Positions 1 through 6,982 of a stretch of DNA of 11,887 nt are shown piece after piece. Origin of the DNA: an uncultured Clostridia bacterium. GTDB lineage: Bacteria > Bacillota > Clostridia > Christensenellales > UBA1242. Location: positions 1 to 11,887 of the forward strand of contig CALWKJ010000031.1 of assembly GCA_944381225.1 (NCBI GenBank), written 5' to 3'. The notes under the pieces were generated by a model. It was given only the letters and a program-made list of their open reading frames with translations, was not told the DNA's origin and searched no databases. Numbering within the stretch: position 1 is the first letter of the stretch; each line of letters begins with the position of its first letter. A program made the position numbers and the translations under genes.

Positions 1-31
1 ATATGCATACAATGGATAATATCAATCGTGA

Positions 32-54
32 TTTTTTTTTTTTTTTTTCTCCTT
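32..54 (-). promoter_or_regulatory. Shine-Dalgarno AAGGAG followed by poly(A)17
   Basis: The minus strand has AAGGAG (49-54), identical to the sites of glnS and ileS, followed at once by 17 A (32-48). No start codon lies at the usual 5-10 nt. The nearest candidates are TTG at 23-25 (23 nt away) and ATG at 6-8 (40 nt away). The frame from the TTG reads as a hydrophobic stretch (LILSIVCI) like the start of a signal peptide, and in that frame the A-run would encode lysines. It probably marks the start of a gene lying mostly beyond the left edge. Confidence 0.45.
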
Positions 55-88
55 TAAATTTAGTAAAAACACTACCCTATCTACTTAA

Positions 89-118
89 AGATTACGCTTT
101 TTAACAGCAAAAAGTCAA
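89..118 (-). promoter_or_regulatory. Weak promoter candidate for the next leftward gene
   Basis: On the minus strand TTGACT (113-118) lies 18 nt before TAATCT (89-94). The -35 is good but the -10 matches consensus at only three positions. Its position upstream of the Shine-Dalgarno sequence at 49-54 fits a gene beginning at the left edge. Confidence 0.3.
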
Positions 119-178
119 ATGTTTTTATTATGTTTATTATGTACCTTTTGGAATATATTATTTTTTACATTTGTGTTT

Positions 179-239
179 AAAAAACTGCTTTAATACAAAT
201 GTTCACAAAATTTTTGCATTAATGTATTAAAACAGTTTT
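179..239 (-). terminator. Intrinsic terminator of the GlnRS gene
   Basis: Arms 181-196 and 224-239 pair over 16 bp around a 27-nt loop. In minus-strand RNA position 188/232 is a G-U wobble so the stem is unbroken, while plus-strand RNA would have an A-C mismatch. Six A on the plus strand (179-184) give the U-tract. It starts 3 nt after the GlnRS stop. The large loop is somewhat unusual but can hold a small inner hairpin. Confidence 0.75.
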
Positions 240-242
240 AAT

Positions 243-1898
243 TTATTTCTTTTTTGTTTCTTTTAAGGTTATTGTTCTATTGAAAACTAACGTTTTATCA
301 TCGCTATCCTTGTCTAAGCAAAAATATCCATTTCTTATAAATTGATATCTATCTTCAAAGTTAAAATTGACATCGTCTTCTATATAACAATTTTTTAAAA
401 TTGTTTTTGAATTTGGGTTTATTTTAAAATCTTGTACAGCCCTTTCTTGCCCCTCAACATCTTCCTGACTTTCTTCATCTACTAAATTTTCAAACAAGCG
501 CACTTCAACACGTTTTGCATGATTTGGATTTAACCAATGAATTGTTCCCTTTACCTTTTTTGTGCAGTTTGTTCCCGACTTTGTTCCCTCTTCATAATCA
601 GCATAAACGGTTGTTACATTTCCATTTTCATCTTTGTCATATCCAGTGCATTTTATTATATAAGCACCTTTTAATCTAACCTCTGCTCCAACATATAGTC
701 TATAAAATTTTGGATTTGGTTCTTCAATAAAGTCTTCCCTTTCTATTAAGCAAGTTTTTCCAAAATAATATTTTCGTTTTGTTGTTTCTTCATTTTGAGG
801 ATAGTCTTCCAATTCAATTTCTTCTTCTTGATTCTCTGGATAATTATTTATTACTAATTTTATTGGGTTTAATACTGCCATTATCCTTTTTGAAACTCTA
901 TTTAATTCATCTCGAATAAAATGATTTAAAAACTCTGGGTCAATTAATGAATTGCTCTTGGATATACCAGCTGCCAAAACAAAATTTTTTAAACTTGTTG
1001 GCAAAACACCTCTTCTTCTTAGTCCTCTTAAACTATATAGTCTTGGGTCATCAAATCCACTAACCAATCCGTCTTGAACGAGTTTTTTTATAAACCTTTT
1101 ACCAAGTATTACACCTTTTATATACAAATTTGCATATTCTACTTGTCGAGATTTGTTTTTTAAACCACTGTTGTCTACCACCCAATTATAAAGTGGACGA
1201 TGGTCTTCAAATTCTGGTCCACATATAGAGTGAGTCACTCCTTCATAGCAATCATCTAATGGATGCGAAAAGTCATATGTTGGATATATGTTCCAACTTC
1301 TACCAATTCTTTGATGATTTAAATATTGTATTCTATAAATAACTGGGTCTCGCATGTTAATATTTGGGCTTGACATATCAATCTTTGCCCTTAAACACCT
1401 TGAGCCTGCTTCAAACTCGCCATTCTTCATTCTTTCAAACAGGTCCAAATTTTCTTCAACACTTCTGTCTCTATATGGACTATTTTTGCCCGGTTCGGTT
1501 AAAGTTCCCCTATAATTAGATAATTCTTCAGGGCTTAAATCACAAACATACGCTTTGCCTTCTTTAATTAATTTTACGGCAATTTCATAATTCATTTGAA
1601 AATATTCTGTGGCATAATGTATTTCATGCCAATTATATCCAAGCCAACGAACATCATCTTGAATTGAATCAACAAATTCTTGACTTTCTTTTTGAGGGTT
1701 TGTGTCGTCATATCTAAGATTGCAAACGCCACCGTATTTTTGCGCTATTCCATAATTTAATACAATGTTTCTAACATGTCCAATGTGCAAATAGCCACTT
1801 GGTTCTGGTGGATGCCTTGTTTGTACATGGTCGAATCTTCCTTCTTTTAAGTCGTTGTTTATTATATCTTCAATAAAATTTGTTGCTTCAATTTCCAT
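243..1898 (-). CDS. glnS: Glutaminyl-tRNA synthetase (GlnRS), class I
   Basis: Cytoplasmic enzyme that charges tRNA(Gln) with glutamine using ATP. The 551 residues match the usual length (E. coli 554). Seen: N-terminal Rossmann domain with PEPSGYLHIGH (HIGH at 38-41), NLRYDDTNP (60-68), AKIDM (171-175), YPTYDFSH (205-212), GLRRRG (292-297), and a C-terminal beta-barrel anticodon domain from about 340 with VKGTIHW (449-455) and FNRT (539-542). Positions that separate GlnRS from GluRS in E. coli (S227, C229, F233, Q255) are kept as S224, C226, F230 and Q252, which supports glutamine specificity. Odd points: the KMSKS-equivalent loop reads ILGKRF (264-269) where E. coli has VMSKRK, with only the Lys-Arg kept, and CGPEF (226-230) replaces CTLEF. 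No YqeY-like extension is present. The ATG follows AAGGAG (1904-1909) by 5 nt, and a terminator begins 3 nt after the TAA. Family assignment is firm; only the effect of the altered loop is uncertain. Confidence 0.96.
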   Translation of the reverse strand: MEIEATNFIEDIINNDLKEGRFDHVQTRHPPEPSGYLHIGHVRNIVLNYGIAQKYGGVCNLRYDDTNPQKESQEFVDSIQDDVRWLGYNWHEIHYATEYFQMNYEIAVKLIKEGKAYVCDLSPEELSNYRGTLTEPGKNSPYRDRSVEENLDLFERMKNGEFEAGSRCLRAKIDMSSPNINMRDPVIYRIQYLNHQRIGRSWNIYPTYDFSHPLDDCYEGVTHSICGPEFEDHRPLYNWVVDNSGLKNKSRQVEYANLYIKGVILGKRFIKKLVQDGLVSGFDDPRLYSLRGLRRRGVLPTSLKNFVLAAGISKSNSLIDPEFLNHFIRDELNRVSKRIMAVLNPIKLVINNYPENQEEEIELEDYPQNEETTKRKYYFGKTCLIEREDFIEEPNPKFYRLYVGAEVRLKGAYIIKCTGYDKDENGNVTTVYADYEEGTKSGTNCTKKVKGTIHWLNPNHAKRVEVRLFENLVDEESQEDVEGQERAVQDFKINPNSKTILKNCYIEDDVNFNFEDRYQFIRNGYFCLDKDSDDKTLVFNRTITLKETKKK

Positions 1899-1920
1899 AA
1901 TTTCTCCTTAAAACTGAGTT

Positions 1921-1949
1921 AGTTTATCACTTTTTAAACATTCTTTCAA
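1921..1949 (-). promoter_or_regulatory. Promoter of glnS
   Basis: On the minus strand a -35 TTGAAA (1944-1949), a 17-nt spacer, and a -10 TAAACT (1921-1926) preceded by TGA, forming an extended -10. The predicted start near 1914 leaves a leader of about 15 nt containing the AAGGAG at 1904-1909, too short for a riboswitch. A 7-bp inverted repeat (TTTATCA 1923-1929, TGATAAA 1951-1957) flanks the spacer. Confidence 0.55.
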
Positions 1950-1989
1950 CTGATAAAATAAAAAAATATTTAATCTTAAATTAAGCATT

Positions 1990-2931
1990 TTAATTTTTTT
2001 CTAAATATTCGTTTAAAAAATTGTAAACGGTATTTTTATATTTTTCGTTTGCCAGTGGCAAACTTAAAGCATGTCCAGCTTTGTTAATTGTTAGTTTATG
2101 TCTAAATTTTGAACTTGTATTATTGTACAATACATCTCGCATGTAAAACGGAACAAACATGTCTTTATCCCCATGAATAAATAAAATTGGAACATCGCAC
2201 TTTTTTACCATTTCTTTTGGCTCTACATCTGTTAATTTAAATCCAATTCTATATTTTAAATAAATATTATACGCTTTCATGGTTGGTATAATTGACAATA
2301 TTATGCTTTTGTTTGCTATGTTATTAAATACATCATAAGCACTTGAATATGCACAGTCGGAAATTATTGCCTTTACATTTTGGGGTTTTTTTGTTCCACT
2401 GTACATGCAAACGGTAGCTCCTCCCATACTTAAGCCAAATACAACTATTTTGCACTGTGGATACTTTTTTATTAAAAAATCTATCCATGTTTGAACATCT
2501 TTATAGTCATAATATCCCATTGTGATTGTTTTACCCTGACTATTTCCGTGCCCACGATTGTCAAAAGTTAGTATGTTGTAATTTTTTTCATAAAATAACT
2601 TTACATATTGTTGCATTTCCATTGCCTTGGCTCCATATCCATGGACAACAACAGCAAAGTTGTTGGTATTTGCTTTTAAAAAATAGCCTTGCAATTTTAA
2701 ACCATCAAATGAATTTATTGAAATTTTTTCAACAGGCTTATCTTTCCACCAAGACAAATCAATTTTATATCTGTCTATGTGTTTGTATGTGTATTTTGAA
2801 ACAATTTTTGCCATAAGACAATTACGTTTTAATGTTGTTTGGTATTTTACTTCACTTGAACATAACAAATATATAAAAATGCATACAAACAGAACCAAAA
2901 TTGTCAAAATTATAATATAAATTGTATCCAT
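1990..2931 (-). CDS. Membrane-anchored alpha/beta hydrolase (serine hydrolase)
   Basis: A 313-residue alpha/beta-hydrolase fold protein of the Hydrolase_4 / YqkD-like kind. Residues 4-24 form one hydrophobic segment with few charges before it, so it is probably an N-terminal membrane anchor. The catalytic domain starts near 68. Seen: VVVHGYG (94-100, oxyanion-hole strand), DNRGHG (124-129), nucleophile elbow GLSMGG with S168, HGDKDMFVP with D257 as the acid, and AGHA with H287, completing a Ser-Asp-His triad. The family hydrolyses esters, amides or similar bonds; the substrate cannot be told from sequence. It sits between two synthetase genes but is separated from both by promoter and terminator signals, so operon membership gives no clue. 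There is no Shine-Dalgarno sequence before the ATG. An extended -10 box ends 7 nt upstream, suggesting a leaderless message. The start is supported because the anchor begins right at the Met and no better-placed start with a ribosome binding site exists. Confidence 0.9.
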   Translation of the reverse strand: MDTIYIIILTILVLFVCIFIYLLCSSEVKYQTTLKRNCLMAKIVSKYTYKHIDRYKIDLSWWKDKPVEKISINSFDGLKLQGYFLKANTNNFAVVVHGYGAKAMEMQQYVKLFYEKNYNILTFDNRGHGNSQGKTITMGYYDYKDVQTWIDFLIKKYPQCKIVVFGLSMGGATVCMYSGTKKPQNVKAIISDCAYSSAYDVFNNIANKSIILSIIPTMKAYNIYLKYRIGFKLTDVEPKEMVKKCDVPILFIHGDKDMFVPFYMRDVLYNNTSSKFRHKLTINKAGHALSLPLANEKYKNTVYNFLNEYLEKN

Positions 2932-2938
2932 GAATATA

Positions 2939-2947
2939 AGTATATCA
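2939..2947 (-). promoter_or_regulatory. Extended -10 element of the hydrolase gene
   Basis: The minus strand reads TGATATACT, a TGn-extended -10 with one mismatch to TATAAT. Seven bases separate it from the ATG, placing the predicted start of transcription on or next to the A of the start codon. The -35 region is poor (best match GTGCAA), which is common for extended -10 promoters. Confidence 0.45.
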
Positions 2948-3005
2948 CAAAAAATTTATTTTTGCACATTTTTAAATAAACTAAGACAAAATTAATTAAA
3001 AATAC

Positions 3006-3045
3006 AAAAAAAATCACATAAAAATTGTTTTTTATGCGATTTTTT
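3006..3045 (-). terminator. Intrinsic terminator of the IleRS gene
   Basis: Arms 3008-3024 and 3029-3045 pair over 17 bp with a 4-nt loop. Position 3016/3037 is a G-U wobble on the minus strand (A-C mismatch on the plus strand). The 3' arm ends in a run of 8 U (complement of 3006-3013). It begins 3 nt after the IleRS stop codon. The stem is AT-rich, so strength may be moderate. Confidence 0.75.
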
Positions 3046-3048
3046 AAT

Positions 3049-6000
3049 TTATTTTTTTATCTTTATTTTTATATTTTCTATTTCAAAAGACGCATCTGCT
3101 TGCTGGTCTAAAATGTTAGTTTGTTCGGCAAGTGTTTCTTGACAAATATATTTTTTCAATTCTTGATTTAAATCGCCGTCTATTTCTATTTTTATTCTAT
3201 CTGTTATTTGGCAATCTAATTGTTTTCTACAATCTTGAACATTTCTTACTATTTCCCTTGTTATTCCCTCTTGCTTTAACTCTTCTGTTATTGTAAGGTC
3301 AAGAGAAACTACAATGTCACCATTATTTAAAACTGGTCTGTTTGATTTAGCGTCATACGAAACCAAGATGTCTTCTTTCTTTAATGTGTATTCATTGTTT
3401 TCGCCTATACAGTAAATTCCATCTCTATATTTTATTTTGCCTGCGTTTATATTTTTCATAACGTCTGGAATTTTATTGCCAAGTGTTTTTCCTGCAGTTT
3501 GGAAATTTATTTTATATTTTACAGTTGCAATATTTGATATGTCATTTATAAAATTAATTTTTTTAACATTTAATTCTTCTTTAATTATTGTTTCGTAATC
3601 TTTTACTAAATCGTAATATCTTTCATTTGAAAATGCAATTTCCAACAAAGAAAGTGGTTGTCTATTTTTTACATTGTATTTATTTCTTATTCCTCTTGAA
3701 AGGTGTATTATTTCTTGAACAACATCAATTTCTTCTAATAATTTTGGGTCATTAAATTCTTCCAAAATATTTGGCCAATCTTCCAAATGCACACTTTCAT
3801 GCTTAGTTAAACTTGTGTAAATTTTTTCTGTCGTTATTGGTGTTATTGGTGCCATAATTTTGCATGTGTTAGTTAAAACATAATACAATGTTTCATAGGC
3901 ATCTTTTTTGTCTTGACTAAATCCACTTCCCCAAAATCTACGTCTTGACCTTCTTATATACCAATTACTCAATCCATCTATTAACGATAGAATTGGTTTT
4001 ACATATTCATCTATCCTATATTTGTCCATACTTGATTTAATTTGTTTTTCTGTGTTATAAAGTTTTGCAAGAATCCATTTATCAAGTTTGTTTGTTGGCT
4101 TTGGAACATTATTAACATCTCCAGTAAATCCATCTATTTTTGCGTAACTTTGATAAAAATATGCACAGTTATATAAAGGTAGAATAAATTGTTGCAAACT
4201 GTCTTTTAGTCCAGCATCGTCAAAAACCATGTCGTTAACCAGCATAACTGGTGACTGATACATGTACAATCTAAAAGCGTCTGTTCCATAAATTTTCATA
4301 AGTTGCATAGGGTCTGTGTAATTTTTAGATTTTTTTGATAACTTTTTGCCTTCTTTGTCTAATACCGTACCGTGAACAATACAATTTTTATATGCTGGCT
4401 TGTCAAACAGAGCAACTGACAAAACATGCAAATAATAGAACCAACATCTTATTTGACCTGTATATTCCACAACAAAGTCTGATGGTGAGTGCGTGTCAAA
4501 CCATTCTTTGTTTTCAAAAGGATAGTGAAGCCTTGCAAACGGTACACTTGCAGATTCGAACCAACAATCTAATACTTCGCTTATTCTGTGCATTGTTCCA
4601 CCACACGCACATTTATAAGTAACTTTATCCATGTACTGCTTGTGAAGATTGTCTAATTTAACTTTGCTTGCTTTTTCTATTTCTTCTTTGCTTCCCAAAA
4701 CATCAACATGATTGCACTTGTCGCATTGCCAAACGGGTATTGGTGTGCTCCAATACCTATTTCTAGATATGTTCCAATCTCGTGCGTTTTGAAGCCAATT
4801 TGCATATCTTCCAGTCTTTATATAATCTGGAACCCAATTTACTTCTTGATTTTTTTCTATTAATTTTTGTTTTATTTTGTCTATAGAAAAATACCAAGCG
4901 TCCATTGCTTTGTAAATTAATGGTTTTCCACATCTCCAGCAATGAGGATAATTGTGAACTAAACTGCCATCGCTTACAAATAAATTTTTTTCTTTAAGAT
5001 ATCTAACAACTTCACTGTTTGTATCAAACACATGTTGACCTTCAAAAATTTTAACTTCATTAGTGAAACGCCCTTTTTCATCAACAGGGCAAACTAATGG
5101 AACATTGTTGTTTTTACAAGCCCAATAGTCGTCTTCACCAAAGGCTGGGGCGATGTGAATTATTGAAAGCCCTTCACCTTCTTCAACAAAATCCACAGCA
5201 ATAACCCTAAAAGCGCCTTGGCTTGCTTTATCTTTAAAGAAATCAAAAAGTGGGACATATGTTTTACCAACAAGTTCTTTGCCTTTTACGCACTTTAATA
5301 TTTTTGGTTCATCACCAAAAATATTTTTATAATTGCCAATACTCGAATTTCCAGCAATTAACACTTCATTTTCCAATTCTACATACGCATAATCTATATT
5401 TTCTCCAACTGCAAGAGCCATGTTTGATGGAAGTGTCCAAGGCGTTGTGGTCCACGCTAAAAGATATACTGGTTTACCATTTATTTTTTCTTCTGTTTTA
5501 AATTTAGCAATAACCCATCGGTCTTGTTTTGGCCTTGTTGAATCACTTTCTCTTGTTTCACTAATAGAAAGTGGAGTTTCACATCTGGTGCAATATGGAG
5601 TGACTCTATAATCTTTATATATATATCCTTTGTTATAAAGTTCTTTAAAAGCCCATATTACGCTTTCCATAAAACTTGTATCCATTGTTTTATATGCGTT
5701 GTCGTAATCTACCCATCTTGCCATTTGTTGAACATATTCTCGCCAAGAATCATTGTTTTGCGAAACAATTTCCAGACATTTTTTGTTAAAGGCATCAACC
5801 CCAATTTCATTTTCTATTTGGGTTTTATCTGTTATGCCCAAAGCGTTTTCGGCTTGAACTTCTATTGGAAGCCCATGGCAATCCCAACCCCATGTTCTTG
5901 GAACAGAATACCCTTGCATTGTCAAATATCTTGAAATCATATCCTTTATAAAAGAAACGAGTACCGTACCATGATGTGGTTTGCCAGTTGGAAATGGTGG

Positions 6001-6135
6001 TCCATCATAAAAAACTTTTTCTTTGCCTAAATTTTTGTTTACTGACTTTTTAAAAGTGTCATCTTCTTCCCAATATTTTAGCACCTCTTGTTGAACTTTG
6101 CTTATATTTGGAATCCTTTCTAGTTCTTTGTCCAT
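3049..6135 (-). CDS. ileS: Isoleucyl-tRNA synthetase, eukaryotic-like (type 2)
   Basis: Charges tRNA(Ile) with isoleucine in the cytoplasm and edits misactivated valine. At 1028 residues it has type 2 length and layout. Seen in order: GPPFPTGKPHHGT (45-57, HIGH region), GWDCHGLPIE (83-92), CP1 editing domain with WTTTPWTLPSN (228-238) and APAFGEDDY (329-337), cysteine pairs C182/C185, C399/C402, C471/C474 and C509/C511 that may bind zinc, EYTGQIRCWFYYL (557-569), KKLSKKSKN (597-605, KMSKS region), and an anticodon-binding helical domain from about 680 followed by a type 2-like C-terminal extension. The GPPF..G.PH signature sets it apart from ordinary bacterial IleRS (GPPYANG.IHIGH). Type 2 enzymes are as a class little sensitive to mupirocin. 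Odd: the second His of HIGH is Thr57. The ATG follows AAGGAG (6141-6146) by 5 nt. It has its own promoter (6201-6229) and a terminator just after the TAA. There is no T-box sequence in its short leader. Confidence 0.97.
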   Translation of the reverse strand: MDKELERIPNISKVQQEVLKYWEEDDTFKKSVNKNLGKEKVFYDGPPFPTGKPHHGTVLVSFIKDMISRYLTMQGYSVPRTWGWDCHGLPIEVQAENALGITDKTQIENEIGVDAFNKKCLEIVSQNNDSWREYVQQMARWVDYDNAYKTMDTSFMESVIWAFKELYNKGYIYKDYRVTPYCTRCETPLSISETRESDSTRPKQDRWVIAKFKTEEKINGKPVYLLAWTTTPWTLPSNMALAVGENIDYAYVELENEVLIAGNSSIGNYKNIFGDEPKILKCVKGKELVGKTYVPLFDFFKDKASQGAFRVIAVDFVEEGEGLSIIHIAPAFGEDDYWACKNNNVPLVCPVDEKGRFTNEVKIFEGQHVFDTNSEVVRYLKEKNLFVSDGSLVHNYPHCWRCGKPLIYKAMDAWYFSIDKIKQKLIEKNQEVNWVPDYIKTGRYANWLQNARDWNISRNRYWSTPIPVWQCDKCNHVDVLGSKEEIEKASKVKLDNLHKQYMDKVTYKCACGGTMHRISEVLDCWFESASVPFARLHYPFENKEWFDTHSPSDFVVEYTGQIRCWFYYLHVLSVALFDKPAYKNCIVHGTVLDKEGKKLSKKSKNYTDPMQLMKIYGTDAFRLYMYQSPVMLVNDMVFDDAGLKDSLQQFILPLYNCAYFYQSYAKIDGFTGDVNNVPKPTNKLDKWILAKLYNTEKQIKSSMDKYRIDEYVKPILSLIDGLSNWYIRRSRRRFWGSGFSQDKKDAYETLYYVLTNTCKIMAPITPITTEKIYTSLTKHESVHLEDWPNILEEFNDPKLLEEIDVVQEIIHLSRGIRNKYNVKNRQPLSLLEIAFSNERYYDLVKDYETIIKEELNVKKINFINDISNIATVKYKINFQTAGKTLGNKIPDVMKNINAGKIKYRDGIYCIGENNEYTLKKEDILVSYDAKSNRPVLNNGDIVVSLDLTITEELKQEGITREIVRNVQDCRKQLDCQITDRIKIEIDGDLNQELKKYICQETLAEQTNILDQQADASFEIENIKIKIKK

Positions 6136-6153
6136 ATAGTCTCCTTAAAGTTT

Positions 6154-6186
6154 AAAAATGTTGTTAAAAATAACTTTTAACAACAT
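6154..6186 (-). terminator. Hairpin plus U-tract in the IleRS leader
   Basis: Arms 6158-6169 and 6175-6186 form a perfect 12-bp stem with a 5-nt loop, followed on the minus strand by UUUUU (6154-6158). It lies downstream of the predicted IleRS promoter and 7 nt upstream of the AAGGAG. It is the only terminator-like structure after the amidase gene, so it may end amidase read-through, protect the 5' end of ileS mRNA, or act as an attenuator. Which of these applies cannot be told from sequence. Confidence 0.55.
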
Positions 6187-6200
6187 ATTTAATTCAAAGT

Positions 6201-6229
6201 ATGATATCATATATCCTACTATTAGTCAA
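6201..6229 (-). promoter_or_regulatory. Sigma-A-type promoter of ileS
   Basis: On the minus strand a -35 TTGACT (6224-6229) and a -10 TATCAT (6201-6206) are separated by exactly 17 nt; each differs from consensus at one base. Transcription should begin near 6194-6196. The -10 box lies inside the 10-bp perfect palindrome ATGATATCAT (6201-6210), which could be a chance feature or a protein site. Confidence 0.7.
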
Positions 6230-6255
6230 CAAACTAAAAAGAACATAAAAGATTG

Positions 6256-6945
6256 TTACATTAAATAACTTACAACTCCACACAAAATGCTGTAACAAAC
6301 TTTTTCCCTATATTGAGAAGTGTTTAACAACGTTTCCTCTTCTTGATTGGAAATAAATCCACATTCCACAATAACGCTTGGAACAGAAGTGCAATTTAAA
6401 ATGTAATAATCTGCACTTTGAGATGTTTTTCTTGCTTTTGTTAAATTTAACACGAATTGCTTTTGTATTTGATCGGCAAGAAGTTTTGAATTTTCATTGT
6501 CTTTGTTATAAAAAACTTGCGCTCCTCTACTAGAGGATAATGTAAAACTATTCATGTGTATGCTAACAACTAAATCTGGGCTTGAATTTTCTATTATCTG
6601 TTTGCGCTTTAACATGTCATCTTTTTTTTTGTTTGAGGCAAAAGGACTGTACAAACCGTTTTCATTGCTTCTTGTCATAATTGTTTTAAAACCAAAATCT
6701 TTAAAATATTGTTCTAAAGTTTTTGCATATTCTAAATTAATTTCGCTTTCTTTTGTTCCGTTAAATCCTTCACTTCCACCGTCAATTCCTCCATGACCTG
6801 CGTCTATTACAATAGAATATGTATATACTTTTGTTTGAGAATATACAATTGGCGCAGATATGCAAAATATAATTGCAAGCACCGACAAAACTAATATGGC
6901 TATTAATTTTTTAAAATTTGTTATTGTTATAAAAGTATACTTCAT
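6256..6945 (-). CDS. N-acetylmuramoyl-L-alanine amidase (Amidase_3, CwlD-like)
   Basis: Zinc hydrolase that cuts the bond between N-acetylmuramic acid and L-alanine in peptidoglycan, acting outside the membrane. From the Met at 6945 the protein is 229 residues. A basic N-terminus and a hydrophobic stretch at about 14-30 form a signal peptide or anchor. The Amidase_3 domain follows: DAGHGG with H51, E66 in ESEINL, SIHMNS with H130 (zinc ligands) and VECGFISN with catalytic E194. The single compact domain lacks SPOR, LysM or SH3 repeats, as in CwlD of spore formers; sporulation use is not shown. The frame stays open to an ATG at 6999 (247 residues), but that ATG lies at the edge of the loop of the upstream terminator and its next codons would be the U-tract, so I prefer 6945. 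Neither start has a clear Shine-Dalgarno sequence. No convincing promoter is visible, so read-through from the surface-protein gene is possible. Confidence 0.92.
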   Translation of the reverse strand: MKYTFITITNFKKLIAILVLSVLAIIFCISAPIVYSQTKVYTYSIVIDAGHGGIDGGSEGFNGTKESEINLEYAKTLEQYFKDFGFKTIMTRSNENGLYSPFASNKKKDDMLKRKQIIENSSPDLVVSIHMNSFTLSSSRGAQVFYNKDNENSKLLADQIQKQFVLNLTKARKTSQSADYYILNCTSVPSVIVECGFISNQEEETLLNTSQYREKVCYSILCGVVSYLM

Positions 6946-6982
6946 ATTACTATTTAATGCTTTTTCTTTTTTGTATATGACA

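Larger units (their letters stand above)
1..242. other. Intergenic region at the left edge
   Basis: Very AT-rich, with no coding sequence I can support on either strand. It holds the glnS terminator on its right side and the weak promoter, Shine-Dalgarno sequence and poly(A)/poly(T) tract described separately on its left side. Confidence 0.6.

Noticed and set aside
3..104. Plus-strand mini-ORF of about 33 codons crossing the T17 run
   Set aside because: It consists largely of the homopolymer, lacks a ribosome binding site, and runs against all other genes.
243..1898. Non-discriminating or glutamate-specific GluRS
   Set aside because: The residues equivalent to S227, C229, F233 and Q255 of E. 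coli GlnRS are all kept, and the C-terminus is the GlnRS-type beta-barrel domain.
1960..1986. Possible terminator of the hydrolase gene
   Set aside because: Only a 5-bp all-A/T stem (ATTTA/TAAAT) before a U-rich run; too weak to call in DNA this AT-rich.
2526..2816. Plus-strand ORF of 96 codons inside the hydrolase gene
   Set aside because: It is antisense to a gene with an intact catalytic triad, its translation is rich in Cys, His and Gln with no domain pattern, and it has no ribosome binding site.
4335..5934. Several plus-strand ORFs of 63-95 codons within the IleRS gene
   Set aside because: They are shadow frames of a well-conserved synthetase gene, with no family resemblance and no initiation signals.
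6136..6255. T-box riboswitch upstream of ileS
   Set aside because: The space is too short and the conserved T-box sequence is absent on the minus strand.
6554..6796. Plus-strand ORF of 80 codons inside the amidase gene
   Set aside because: Antisense to the conserved zinc-ligand region of the amidase, with no independent support.
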